A stretch of DNA of 25,143 nt from Coptodactyla brooksi (GCA_033557675.1 JAWQRM010000272.1:1-25143), one strand, 5' to 3'; numbered from the stretch's first letter, positions 14,821 to 25,080 are shown. Notes: generated from the letters alone by a model not told the origin. A program made the numbers and translations.

Positions 14821-14869
14821 AAATACTGTGAACAGTAATAGTTCATACAGTTTCCGCTTAGCGCTGTTT

Positions 14870-14967
14870 GGGACTCGTTGCCCAAATGAACCAATCCACG
14901 AGAAGGATGCGGTTTGAAATGTCAGTTTTTAACGTGTTTTGTTAGTTAACGTATCTTCTTGTACACA
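14870..14967 (+). promoter_or_regulatory. PRC1 proximal promoter with CCAAT and CHR-like elements
   Basis: A CCAAT box (14891-14895) and a TTTGAA (14913-14918) lie 73-77 and 50-55 bases before the start codon. CCAAT boxes followed closely by a CHR element (TTTGAA) are the known arrangement in late-cell-cycle promoters bound by NF-Y and DREAM/MuvB complexes, and PRC1 is a known member of that class in mammals. A TTAACG, Myb-like, follows at 14929-14934. The match is seen directly; function is inference. The transcription start is unknown. Confidence 0.4.
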
Positions 14968-14978
14968 ATGTCTGATAT
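14968..14978 (+). CDS. PRC1: PRC1 first coding exon (11 nt)
   Basis: ATGTCTGATAT is followed by the donor gtaagt at 14979. Joining it to the exon at 16080 completes an Ile codon and gives MSDISVEPW, in frame with the rest. The start context acaATG is good for an arthropod. Only three full codons are encoded before the intron, so open-reading-frame methods miss it. It was chosen because no ATG precedes the SVEPW segment inside the exon itself and the phase fits exactly. Confidence 0.75.
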
Positions 14979-17900
14979 GTAAGTACGTTTTTACTAAAAT
15001 TTTAATACGTAATGCTTCAAATTGGCTATTATTTTTGTGTAAGGGTAACATTGGGTAAATAACCACAAATGTATTGTAAAAAGAATGTCCAAAATATAAG
15101 GTGTTAGGATCAAATTATAGTTGCATGTAGTTAACAACTACACGCGAGGGGCAGAATTTGGTCATATGTTATAATCAGATATGTTTATAGCATGATAATT
15201 TAACGATAGAATGGGGAGACTTGCAATTATGTATATTTCTCATGAATGAACGTTATCAGTTTTAGTTTCCAAAACATGATAGGTAATGATTGAAACAAAA
15301 ACTCATTTTCATCTTGTTGACAAGTGCAAAGTACCATGATTGTCCAACGGTTATAATGAATAAGTTCTTCCGGACCATATTGAACTCGTGTCGTACTTTT
15401 TATTCTATGCGATCACAAATTATGCTTACATGTTTAATATTTAACACCTAGTACATTTGTGGAATAGATTTGATAAAATCTGATTACTGGGATTCGTGGC
15501 AGAATCAAATGTCATTATATTACAGAATGACGACGTAGTAGAGTGAAAACAAACACTAGTTTAATGGTTAATTATATAGTAGCAATAAACATCTTTCATA
15601 GGGGCTCACCTGTGACCAAGAAAATTTTCTTCTTGCCATTCTTAAGATATGTAAAACCATTGGTCCCGGCAACCAGTTGTATAACTCTGGCTGTTGTCTA
15701 GTTAATAGTGTATGTATATAGGTTTAAAACTTTTGCCTTTATAGTGAAGTTAAGCAATTGTTACCGCTTAACCAAACCAGGAAATTAACTGCTCATTGCA
15801 CGTTTCCCTAAAGGCCTTTTGTCTCTTGTCTCTCCTGATGATGTTACATAACAATCTTTATTTAGCTCTAAACAAAAAATTGAATTTTAACATAGTTATA
15901 GTCATGACTAAGGTCAAGAGTCGTGTGGTCATAGCCTTTGTCCATATAAGTAGCTTTGTGGAATCTTTGCACTCCCGTAATATTGTTCTCTTCTTCCATT
16001 CATTTTATTTTATCATATCTACAACTTGTTTAACCATCTGTATATTTGTAGTTGTACCTACATCATTTTATTTTTGTAGTTCTGTAGAACCGTGGGTCAG
16101 TAATTTGATGGATGAATTGAACTCTATGACTAACGACAAGCTATTAGAATTGAGCTCTATCATGCAAAAGATGAGAATGGACGAAGATACTAAAGCAAAA
16201 TGGATATTAGCTATCAAAACAGATATAACTGATGCATTGTCCGAGCTAATTGAGGAGGCCAATTCCAAGCAACGTGAACTGATGTCTAGTATTGAAGAAC
16301 TTCTAAAAAAATCGTCACTACTATGCAAGTTACTGCAAATACCAATACCACAGCATGGCTCTGAAGATTTAGGCTTAGTTGAGGAACGAGAATTATTAAG
16401 GAAGAATGTTGCTGAGTAAGCATTGTCGCCTACTAAGTTATATTATAGTTATATTTTCCTTCCTTTTACAACATAATTTTAACCAAACTAAGTAATATAA
16501 TTTCAAATTTTCTGAACTAAAATAGTACTCCATGTATTTAACTCCATTAAACATTAAAATAATGTCTTAATTTATACGTATTAAGTCTGATATGTTATAT
16601 GTCATCCGGTACTACATCAATAAATTTTGTCACTTCTGCAATCATTTTAGATTTCTTGGCTTGATAACCGTCTGATTTTCTCTTCAAGAATGCTCGCAAA
16701 TTAGCATAATTCGCCAAGTTAATATTATGTTTGATATTAATTGTAGTTCAAAGCTTTATGGAAAATACGTGTTCCATAAAGTTGAAGACTTCAATTCGCT
16801 TGAAAGTTTGCCAAAATAAGCGAGAAAAACATTTTCTTATAGTGATTTTGTATTTTTTCTTTTTCGCCAGTCTATAAATTCTGCATAGACACGTTCATAA
16901 ATTTCTTTTGATTTTAGTGATAATAAGTTACCCGCTGTGTTCATTGTGGCTTCCATCACTTCGAGAGGGGTGTTCTCTATGTCTCTCTCACTTAAATTTG
17001 ACATATTAATCATGTAATAAGTCACAGTTTAATATTCGTATTGCCCGGTTGACGCGCAAATGTCAGATTTGACAATTAATCCTTTTGTCAGTCACAGCGC
17101 TCTAACTTGTGAATAGGATTTTTATTTGATACCAACATAATTAACAGGTGGTGGATTCATGGTTTTCGAATTGGAAGTAAATTAATGAAATAGTTTATGT
17201 AGATAATTGAATTAGCTAAAATATAATTTTTACGACAACACTATAATAATTGTTAATAATTTTTTAGTTTGAGTATTTGACATTACTACTTCATTCTACT
17301 TCTGAGAGATAGCGCCAGTGTGGCCATTCCATCACTAGAGCAAGAATATATTCTTCAACTTGTTATGGAGATAGAAATTATGCTCGAAAATTGTATAAGA
17401 ATGATGATATCGTTCTGATGGAGTTAGAATGATAAAATATAGATAAAATATATTTCAATACATAAAATGCAACTCCGAAGCATTTTCACTGCTATCTACC
17501 TTCGTTGTACTAGAACTATCTTCGAGCTCGAATTAACTAGTTTTGACACCCTCCCTGTTTCTTTCTAACATGTTGGTACTTCTTTATTTCTATCAAGAGC
17601 CTGACAAATTTTGCAGATTTTCTGGAATGTCTTATAATGCCAACAACTACTTTACTGTACTCCAATCAGAAAATGGAAAACCGTGAATAGGCATTATTTT
17701 TTTTGCAGATATCCCTATTTCTGGTATAGCAGCTTTACTCACTGAAGCTTCAGCCACAAACTTTGAATGCATTTCATTGAATCAAATTTATATGAAATAT
17801 ATGGAAGACCATAAATCCACAAATGCTTTTATATCTGTTCAATCTCTGCAAACTTATAAAGTTTCACAAATAATTTCTTCTATGCTTTAAAACTTCACTT

Positions 17901-20900
17901 TATTGTGGCACCCTAGAATTTCATCCGCAATATGTACGACGTGTACCTACTTAGCATATTTGAGCATATAGTTTCTTCCTGAACACTCTTAGAAATTTCA
18001 CTGACGTGTTGAAATTTCAATCACTGATGACATTTCGTTGTCTCCTAACATTAGTCATACATAACTCCATATGCTTCTTATCAGTTACCTTTTCATAGTA
18101 CTGCGTATCATTCTTCGTTTTCACTGGTAACATGTCCCATTTCTTAATACATGTGTAGAGCACTTTTATTGTAGGTAGTTAGTCTGTGTCTATGTCTGTG
18201 TCTTTTATGGTAGTATGTGTTCCTGATTGTGTTTGATGTCATATTTATTTGGCATAATATATTATGAGAAATAGTTATGTTTAAATACAAAGCACGCACA
18301 CTCAAATATGTATAATGCTGGGAGAGTTATATTCCTTCTTCTACAAATGTTTGTCTACATGAATCTCTGTAGTTCATTCGACATAATACTCTTATCGCTC
18401 TTTTCTAATCTCTCTTCATAACTTCAAAAACTTTCTTGGCATAAGCCGATGCACCGCAAACTATCATTAGATATTTTAGGTAGTTCTGAATGTTACTGAA
18501 ATAAAATATTTCTCTATTTTTTTTTGGTATTATTTACTAATATTTTGAGGCTAAAAACATTTTGGCATAACTTGTGACTTAGCTGATTAATGTGGAATTC
18601 GTAATTTAAATCGCAGTCAAAATAGACTCCTAGGACCTTTATCTCATTCCAAACGTTCATATTGCAGAGTTTTCTGGCACCTCGTTCAGCTTACTGCTGA
18701 ATAAGACAATATTACTTTTCTTTTGATTTAACACTAGTCTGTTGTAGAGCCAGTCAGCAACTAACTGCATTATGCTATTAATTTTGGCTTTAAGATCAAT
18801 TATAGATGAACCCCTTACAATCATACTAGTGTCATCAGTGTACCATATTTTGCAATTTAAATACATAAGTAGATCATTCATGAATATTACAAACTGTCCC
18901 AATATACTACCATGAGGAACACTCAGACCAGTTCTTTGGTTATCAGATTTTAAGGGCAAGTCCTGCGCGTTATGTACAATTGTAGATTGCAATCTGCCAC
19001 TCAAATATGATTCAATAATATATTTAGCTGAACCACGAAAACCATATTTTTCCAATTTTGCACAAATAACTCCTTTATCAATACAATCAAATGCTTTGGA
19101 TAAATCTAGGTTAATGCCACATATCCATTGTTTCTATTCTAAAGCAGACAAAATGTCACAGGTATATTCGAATAGTGCTATATTTGTTCCATGGCACCTT
19201 ATGAAACCATGCTGCCTAGGACTGAGTAGGTTATACTTTCTAGTGAACATAATCAATCTTTTATAGATCGGTTTTTCTAGAATTTTACTGAAACTTGATA
19301 ATAGGCTAATCGGATGATAGCTGGTGATTTCCGCCGGATTCTCTTTTTTATTTTTGGAATTATACTATAATAGTTTAAAGAAGTTGGAAATATGCCTTGT
19401 GTTGGACAATTATTAAATATTGTACACAACTATGCGGCTACTGCAGCAATGCACTTCTTTAGTATGGTTACTGGAACATCGTGGTATCCACAATTACCTT
19501 TATTCTTAAAATTGTTCACAATATACGATATTTCGCTTTCTGTAGTAGGGTAAAGAAAAATTGATTTACTGTGTAAAGGAATACCTGTAACATCTGGACC
19601 ATCGGTGGATGTGTTTTTATCAATTCAACTGCTGCTGATGCAAAGAATCTACATCATTAGTGACCAGCCCCATACTTTGAACCTGACATTGTGTTTTCTG
19701 ATTGTAGTTAATAGATTCCTTAATTGTATTCCAGGACACTTTGGATTGAGTGAACGCTTTTTGTACCTTTTGTTCTAAATTATTGTTTTTGTGTTGCAGT
19801 AATATCTGTCTATATTGTATCACAAGTTAAGCATATTTTTGCAATAGGTCCTGTAACGGAGTTAGATTGTCTTTACATCTTTTAATGGTTTTGATAGGGA
19901 ATGCCGATGAACTCATTGGGCAATTATTAATATTGACGAGTAAATTAATATTTTTTTGAGAAAAACGAAATTGCCATTTAATTTTACATGTATAAGTTTA
20001 TAATTAGCAGTTTTTACAAAGTTTAAGTAATAATCACACACTTATTTACTATTGTTATTTCAAAAACCCTTTATTGGATTTAGACGTAGTTAGGTTGTAC
20101 AGAATCCGTATTTAATTTGATATCTTACTGATGTGTTAAAATCACAGAAAATCGATTATTTAATTTTGCTAGTAAGTTTAAATTTCATGCATAGGTCCTT
20201 CTTGCTGCGGAGTGAAGGGTGCCCCTGTGGACTGGAGGTAGTTGTAACATATATTTGATAGTCTGTTCATAGTAGAAACTCTTCAGAGGCATACTGAAAC
20301 TTTTCTAGAATATTCTTGAAAAGTTTTTGATATTTGTATAAAGTGCAAAATGCGTTTTAAAATAGTTATTAAAACAGAATCATCATTGCACAATTCATTT
20401 CAATTTTGCCAAATACTTTATAGAATACTGTTCATCGATAATTTTAAGTGTCGCTTTCTGAGACTTTGCTGTGAGGTTTTGGCTCTTCTTATTCATTATT
20501 TCACCTCTTTACACCTCTTCACATTATCGTGTTTTGCCACAATCACAATTTTCCAGTATCTAAAGACAGAGGGGCTTTGAGATGATAATGTTGAACAAAT
20601 GTGCAATGATCACCTATATTTTACAATAAATGATAACTGGTATTATAAATATTCCTACTTCATACACGTAGGGATGTAGGAACAGTAAAAATGTAATAAT
20701 TGTTTCATGGCTAATGTGGAAATCAAGAAATTGTAAACATGAGCATTCGCTCGACAGCTTGAAAAACGGTATCTTTTATACTTTAATCTTGTCTTGCTAG
20801 GCAACCAGATAGGCAAATAAATTTCTAACCTAGTGAATAGATTTCACTGGCAATCACAGTAATCTATTTGCTCAAGATATTAAGAAATGTATAACAAACT

Positions 20901-21716
20901 CTATTTTCAATTACTACCTGCACAATATTTCCCTCACTTGGTTCAGCAGAAACACTGACATTTTTATCAAACACAATCAACTCCCCAATTTCATTAATTT
21001 TCATTGTATATCACAACAGTATATTGGTAGGTTTCTCTCCCTTTTTAGACTTTATTTATTATGTTAATTGAGAGTTTTTTGGAATAAAGTATCTAATTCA
21101 TTACTTTTATTATTATCTATTGATTTTAAAATAAAACCCTATCTATAATTTTAAATTATTCTTCATTAGGCTTGATGCTCAGGTAGCAGCTAGGAAACGA
21201 GAATTGGACACTTTACAAAAACGCCATTTAGAAGCATGCAAGAGGCTCGGTAGGGAATCAACGTTAGTCAATGAGTCACCCTTACCGAATGCACGACAAC
21301 TGGATGAGCTTACTGAACACATCAAGGCCTTAGAACTGGAAGTATTTGAAAGAGAAGATCGTTTTATGAAGTTGAAATGTGACATTGTAGAAATTGCAAA
21401 AGAGCTCAATGTCAAACCATCATTAGATATTGAGAAAACTGTTCTATTATCTGACGATACTACATTCAAAGTAACCGATCACAACATGAAATGGATTGAA
21501 CAGTATTATGTTAATTTACAAAAGCAACGAGAGGATGTCAAGTTGGAGATAGATAGTTTAAGAGAACGTGTTGCTGGTTTATGGGAAATTCTGTCCGAGG
21601 ACATTAAAACGTGCAACGAATTTCTACAAAAGCACGTTGGGTATTCCAGTTACACCTTAGAGGCTTGGAAGACGGAATGGAAACGCTGTGAAGCATTGAA
21701 GAAAGCCAATATTGAG
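14968..21716 (+). CDS. PRC1: PRC1/MAP65/Ase1 (fascetto-like) cytokinesis protein, 3'-partial, 3 exons
   Basis: Joined exons 14968-14978, 16080-16415 and 21170-21716 give 298 residues starting MSDISVEPWVSNLMDEL; introns are GT-AG and the last exon ends in phase 0. PRC1 homodimers crosslink antiparallel microtubules in the spindle midzone and recruit kinesin-4 for cytokinesis. Visible parts are the N-terminal dimerisation helices (about 1-60), then long heptad-rich coiled-coil rod sequence with family motifs LRERVAGLWEIL (about 245-256) and EWKRCEALKKANIE at the end. The spectrin microtubule-binding domain and basic tail, normally after about residue 340 of some 600, are missing and should lie past the right edge; none was found in 21717-25143. 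The family call rests on motif order and length, including the following-exon boundary at NIE. Confidence 0.9.
14979..16079 (+). other. PRC1 first intron
   Basis: The intron is 1.1 kb, from gtaagt to tttttgtag. The frame upstream of exon 2 stays open back to 15796 by chance but is hydrophobic and A+T-driven, and is intron. No repeat was recognised. Confidence 0.6.
16080..16415 (+). CDS. PRC1: PRC1 second coding exon, dimerisation and start of rod
   Basis: The acceptor is tttttgtag at 16079 and the donor gtaagc at 16416; it leaves after two bases (GA|G, Glu). The peptide SVEPWVSNLMDELNSM, later LSELIEEANSKQRELMSSIE, LLCKLLQIPIPQ and EERELLRKNVAE has the amphipathic heptad pattern and position of the PRC1 N-terminus, where human PRC1 has L..ELC..L...PF. 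Confidence 0.88.
16597..17025 (-). pseudogene. Tyrosine-recombinase-like (Crypton-type?) N-terminal relic
   Basis: On the minus strand 17025 to about 16760 reads NLLSLKSKEIYERVYAEF, IDWRKRKNTKSL, a stop, then in the same frame ENVFLAYFGKLSSELKSST and LWNTYF. After a frameshift, NYANLRAFLKRKSDGYQAKK and FIDVVPDDI follow, ending near 16597. This matches the SAM-like N-terminal domain of phage-integrase-type proteins found in insect genomes, with remembered motifs K..Y...Y..F..W......, SSTLW..YSML and RAFLKRKS.GYK.KKSK. The catalytic domain (R..H-x-x-R..Y) is absent. It lies antisense in the 4.75 kb PRC1 intron. Confidence 0.6.
17026..18490. other. PRC1 intron with minus-strand coding-like blocks
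   Basis: Two minus-strand open blocks look protein-like: about 18166-18020 (KKWDMLPVKTKNDTQYYEKV, then TNVRRQRN) and about 17782-17650 (FNEMHSKFVAEASVSKAAIP then EIGISAKKIMPIHGFPF). They could belong to one decayed element, perhaps upstream or downstream parts of the adjacent LINE or of another transposon. The family is not recognised. Confidence 0.35.
18490..19940 (-). mobile_element. Jockey/I-like non-LTR retrotransposon fragment
   Basis: This is a minus-strand relic of an endonuclease-RT type LINE that retains only the linker and reverse transcriptase. No endonuclease, nucleic-acid-binding ORF1, poly(A) tail or target duplication was found, so it is truncated at both ends or eroded. It lies antisense within the PRC1 intron between exons 2 and 3. 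Confidence 0.85.
18520..19930 (-). pseudogene. Reverse transcriptase of the LINE fragment
   Basis: Minus-strand order from about 19930 is KRCKDNLTPLQDLLQKYA, VSWNTIKESINYN, TTESEISYIVNNFK, ENPAEITSYHPISLLSSFSK (RT finger), SPRQHGF, GINLDLSKAFDCIDK (motif A Asp), LSVPHGSILGQF (motif B, usually GVPQGSILGP), WYTDDTSMIV (motif C; YADD in most, here YTDD at about 18842-18831), LNQKKSNIVLFSS, then VLGVYFDCDLNYEFHI (motif E) near 18600. The series follows jockey/I-group RT. At least one in-frame stop (near 19125) and frameshifts break it. The YTDD core retains both catalytic Asp residues, but the gene is not intact. Confidence 0.88.
19941..20394. other. PRC1 intron, nothing recognised
   Basis: A+T-rich intron sequence with no recognised motif. 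It could contain the untranslated end of the minus-strand ORFs just to the right, if those are real. Confidence 0.4.
20395..20496 (-). other. Short minus-strand ORF, protein-like, unrecognised
   Basis: A 33-codon frame from ATG (20496) to TGA (20397-20395) reads MNKKSQNLTAKSQKATLKII and ends KYLAKLK. It is basic and hydrophilic, unlike random A+T-rich sequence. A second open frame just upstream on the minus strand (about 20558-20496, YWKIVIVAKHDNVKRCKEVK) overlaps it by one base in another frame. It may be a piece of a small nested gene together with 20864-21004, or chance. Confidence 0.2.
20864..21004 (-). other. Short minus-strand ORF with donor-like site, possible nested exon
   Basis: ATG at 21004-21002 opens a 46-codon frame to TAG at 20866-20864. 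The first 29 codons, MKINEIGELIVFDKN to EPSEGNIVQ, look like real protein and end at a CAG followed by gtagta (exon would end at 20918). Acidic and hydrophobic residues alternate as in a folded domain. It lies antisense in the PRC1 intron about 165 bases before exon 3. The family is not recognised and a matching downstream exon is not proven. Confidence 0.3.
21170..21716 (+). CDS. PRC1: PRC1 third coding exon, coiled-coil rod
   Basis: The acceptor is cttcattag at 21169 and the donor gtatgt at 21717. The peptide begins LDAQVAARKRELDTLQKRHL, is rich in Glu, Lys and Leu with heptad spacing, and contains LKCDIVEIAKELNVKPSLDI, KQREDVKLEIDSLRERVAGL and EAWKTEWKRCEALKKANIE. The LRE+V..LW..L segment and the K...I boundary are typical of PRC1/Ase1/MAP65 just before the spectrin domain. 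Translation past 21716 (GMFLSYFT-like) is intron read-through. Confidence 0.92.
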
Positions 21717-22336
21717 GTATGTTTTTGTCTTACTTTACACAGACCGAACTGAACATGTGTCAATATGGGTGGTATTTTCTTTCCAGTGTTGTGTGGTTAA
21801 GATTTGGTTGATTTGGGTTTCTCTACTTTTGTAGGAAAGTTAGATTTTTTTCTTATTGGTATGTTCCATCATTATTATATTAGTTAATAGAAGATGGGTT
21901 TTCAGTCATATTAAAATTATAAAAACTTGTTTTTACACCATATGCCCATGGAATTATGTTTCACTAAGTAATGAAGATTTTATTCTAAAATTTCTACCCA
22001 ACAGAGTACATCTGAATTAACATTTTTTGAGAGAAAATAAAATTATCTATGAAGTGAAATCAATTATATAAATAGTTAATATATGTTCTGTAACTATATG
22101 TATCAAGAAGTTTAAATCATTTTCACTCATTGCCTTCTTGTATGCATGAATTTCATAATTTATGATTAATTATGAAAGTACACAGAAAATACTATTACAT
22201 TATATGGTGCTGAAAATCATGATTACTAAAACTCATAAATTGCCTTGGCTACAGAGAGTTAGCGCTACTTCGTTTAAGTTAAGTGTCACACATTGGAATG
22301 ATAGTTTAGAATGTAATAATTAAAATACTGAATGTA
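21717..22336 (+). other. PRC1 intron, nothing recognised
   Basis: This starts at the donor gtatgt after exon 3. The sequence is A+T-rich with no recognised exon or repeat before the MITE copy at 22337. Confidence 0.5.
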
Positions 22337-22735
22337 CAGGGCTTTCAGAAATGTCCCAAGTCCCACGTGACCGCAACTGATTAGGCAACCAAACTTGCAG
22401 GCTAAGGTAATTTAATCCAGACTATACGGTAATGATTAAAATAAAACATCCTAACTGCCACAATTTAGTCAGCGGCATAACAAAATTAATTTACTGTTGA
22501 ATAACAGGAAAAGAAATATTCCTTATTATCAAAGGGTATTAATATTGAACCCTGTACTACTAAATGAGCGAAAATTGTGTATTTGTTAATTATGAAAGCT
22601 CTCTGCCCTTTGAAATGTTCAAATAATGAAAAAAATACGACCGCCTATATTTGAAATGTCAAGATCTGGTTACTTTTTAGTGACACACACACAAATATTA
22701 CAATACTACCAAACTTGGATATTTCTGAAAGCCTG
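22337..22735. mobile_element. MITE copy 2, about 400 bases, both ends present
   Basis: The left end is CAGGGCTTTCAGAAATGTCC; the right end reverse-complemented is CAGGCTTTCAGAAATATCC, so there are terminal inverted repeats of about 20 bases. GTA flanks both sides (22334-22336 and 22736-22738), suggesting a 3-base duplication or a TA-type one. It contains no coding sequence. The right half matches copy 1 (11214-11412). It is probably mobilised by an unrelated autonomous DNA transposon; the TA/TNA-type target suits Tc1/mariner or PIF/Harbinger. Confidence 0.82.
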
Positions 22736-23340
22736 GTAGTACCATTGGAAATAAAAATGTTTATTACTTTGGATAAACCTGAAAGTGACAAATTACCTTT
22801 GCTTCTAAGTGAAGTTTTAGAATTAAATCTTTGATAATAATAGAGTTATTTAGCGTAATATGATTTTGCAATTACGTGGCATATAACACAGAGTTTTACT
22901 GTATTTTCAATAGTAACTTCTTTATTGAATTTTAAGTGAAATTTTCTATTTTGTGATTATTGACACGTTGCGACCACATCTTAGTTTTCTATCTACATCA
23001 TAGATAAGTGATTTATGATGTACTTAAATAAAAATGTGACTATTTTTTGTCATGTCTGGAAATATTGACACGTATTTTAGAATGTGTAGAATATTATTCT
23101 ATACAGGTCGAGTGATTTTTTGTTTCACAAACTAACTTTTCAGCATTTCATACCTTCAAAGTAGTTAATAACTGTAAAAGAAAAAGTTGTTTGCTGTGAT
23201 AATATCTATTAGAGTATATAATGGGGGGTTGCCAAACTTTTCAATGTGTTGAGTTACTTTAATAATTTTCAAATAGAGAGTGCTACCAAAACCCATATAA
23301 TGAAATAATACACAAATATTTTTGACATACAGATTTTTGT
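22736..23340 (+). other. PRC1 intron, nothing recognised
   Basis: A+T-rich sequence with no recognised coding exon, repeat or RNA gene. Confidence 0.45.
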
Positions 23341-23559
23341 ATTGTTATACCGTGTAGGAAATTACATGTTGTCTCATAGGGATATTGCATTCTCGTTCGA
23401 TTCGTTGACGATTTGAGCGATCCCAAAAATCTCACGACAATTAACGAGAGGCAAGCAGTTGCCTTGGGAGCATTGACAAATGCACAACTTCAGAATATCT
23501 GTCTTTGCTACCGCCGGGAGGGTTCAAATCATCAACTAATATTTGAGCGGCAATTCTGT

Positions 23560-23840
23560 TGAAGAAATTGTAAGTTTATTCACAGTTGCGTTTGAAAATC
23601 ATCTAATTACATCACGTGCAACTATATTGCGTATTGTTAATGTGTTCGAAACAGTAGTTTGTGCGACAGGTTGTCGCCAACGCCACGTAAAATTTGAATG
23701 AGCTCATAATAAAAATTCCTCAAGAATCAAACTATTACTCTAGAAATGCTCTCCAAAGTCAAGAGAAATTTCTACGTCAGGTTGGGGTATTGTTTGGCGA
23801 AATTAGGAGGCCTCTTTGAATCTTTCATTTAGTTTTATTT
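23560..23840 (+). pseudogene. Internally deleted mariner/Tc1-like transposase relic
   Basis: A block reading VAFENHLITSRATILRIVNV then FETVVC resembles a transposase helix-turn-helix (compare IYNTVRMFE in the element at 3743). It is followed after a stop by NFYVRLGYCLAKLGGLFESF and TAG (about 23770-23832), which resembles the C-terminal end of the same element (RYCLSAQGGLFELHL near 4580-4620). The whole catalytic core is missing. Flanking sequence after the stop (attattttattttaga) also resembles that after 4670. The boundaries are uncertain; GGGAT/ATAGGGA at about 23379 may be the old left end. Confidence 0.55.
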
Positions 23841-23849
23841 TTAAATATT

Positions 23850-25076
23850 AGAATTATTTTATTTTAGAGTGACCTTTTGTTTTAGTAAGAATGAAGTTTG
23901 TGTTTGTCTGTCATACTTAAATGTCCGAAAAGATACGAATAAACGTTTATTGTTAGTAGTTAAAAATAAGTGTTTGCAGGATGGTGTCAAGTATACGGAT
24001 ATACACTATACACTATACACAGTAATCATACTTGTTCTAAAAGTGACCACAATTTTGACACAGTGGGATGTCCACCAACTAACCAAAAAGTAATGTTTTA
24101 TTTTAAATTTAAACAAAAGCAAATTTAGATCAAAATAATATTTTAATGAGAAGGCTAATACTTCAACTCGTCGATAATTTTTTTAATATTCGCAGTATAG
24201 TTCGTTACAGCTATTAATATAATAACTGCAATATAATTATCAAAATGCTCTGTAATGGGTCTGGTTTCCCAATGTTCAATTTATTATTACTTAAATGAAC
24301 AAGTACTTACACTACTATGATGGTAAGTTCTTATATGAAAGCGAGGTTAGAAAGTATACCCAAAGGAGAAAAACAAAATTCGAACAACAATAAAGTATAT
24401 TACAATAAGAATTAACAAACTGAGTGTTTGCAAACTAAGTTTCCCAACACAGCAATTATTTATTCATAATATGCACTTATTCTTTTTGTCATTAAATACT
24501 ACCTTAAAATTTGAAGCTATTAAAATTTTAAAATGCCTCATACATTTTCTTTGCAAATAAAGTTTCTTGAAGTTACAAATTCAAGGGTTGACCAGGTTCC
24601 ACAGCCCTTGAGCTAGGTTTTCGATTTTGCATTTAGACAGTACAAAAGATGTGTTACACAATTTTTCGCGGTGCCTGAAATACCTACCCAAAAATGTTTA
24701 ACAGCTCACGGTATATAACGTGTACAACTATTTCAAGACAATTCTTCCAATGAAAACAAAACATAATTAAAAAACCATACTACCGCTGCTATAGGAGCAT
24801 TCCTAACCGCTTTTAAGAGAATATTAAGTGTAGGGGTCGATTTACAAGCTCTAAGCAATGGTGATATTAAATAGATAGTAAAATTCAGTTCTCCTAAAAA
24901 CCGTAATAGAATATTTATAAAAACCAGCATACCGGATTGGGAAGAAATTGATACTAGAAACATGGTTTATAATTTTGAAAATTGAAGCGGTATTGTTATC
25001 TAGAACGCTGTTTTTGAGGTAATTTTCAGAATAGCATAAATTCAAAACTGTTCTGTTTTTGTTTCTCAAATGTTGT

Positions 25077-25080
<4 letters not shown>
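23850..25080 (+). other. PRC1 intron or downstream sequence, nothing recognised
   Basis: Several short open frames exist on both strands, but none has a recognised motif and none supplies the next PRC1 exon, which should carry a spectrin-type helical segment rich in Trp and charged residues. The intron probably runs past the window. Confidence 0.45.

Noticed and set aside
15796..16079. Open frame extending PRC1 exon 2 upstream, giving a 207-residue hydrophobic-start protein
   Set aside because: The upstream part is T-rich intron-like sequence before a strong tttttgtag acceptor, and the 11-nt exon at 14968 gives a better start in exact phase.
23869..24093. 74-codon plus-strand frame as a candidate next PRC1 exon
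   Set aside because: Lacks the charged, Trp-containing spectrin-type helix pattern expected after NIE and has no suitable acceptor in phase.
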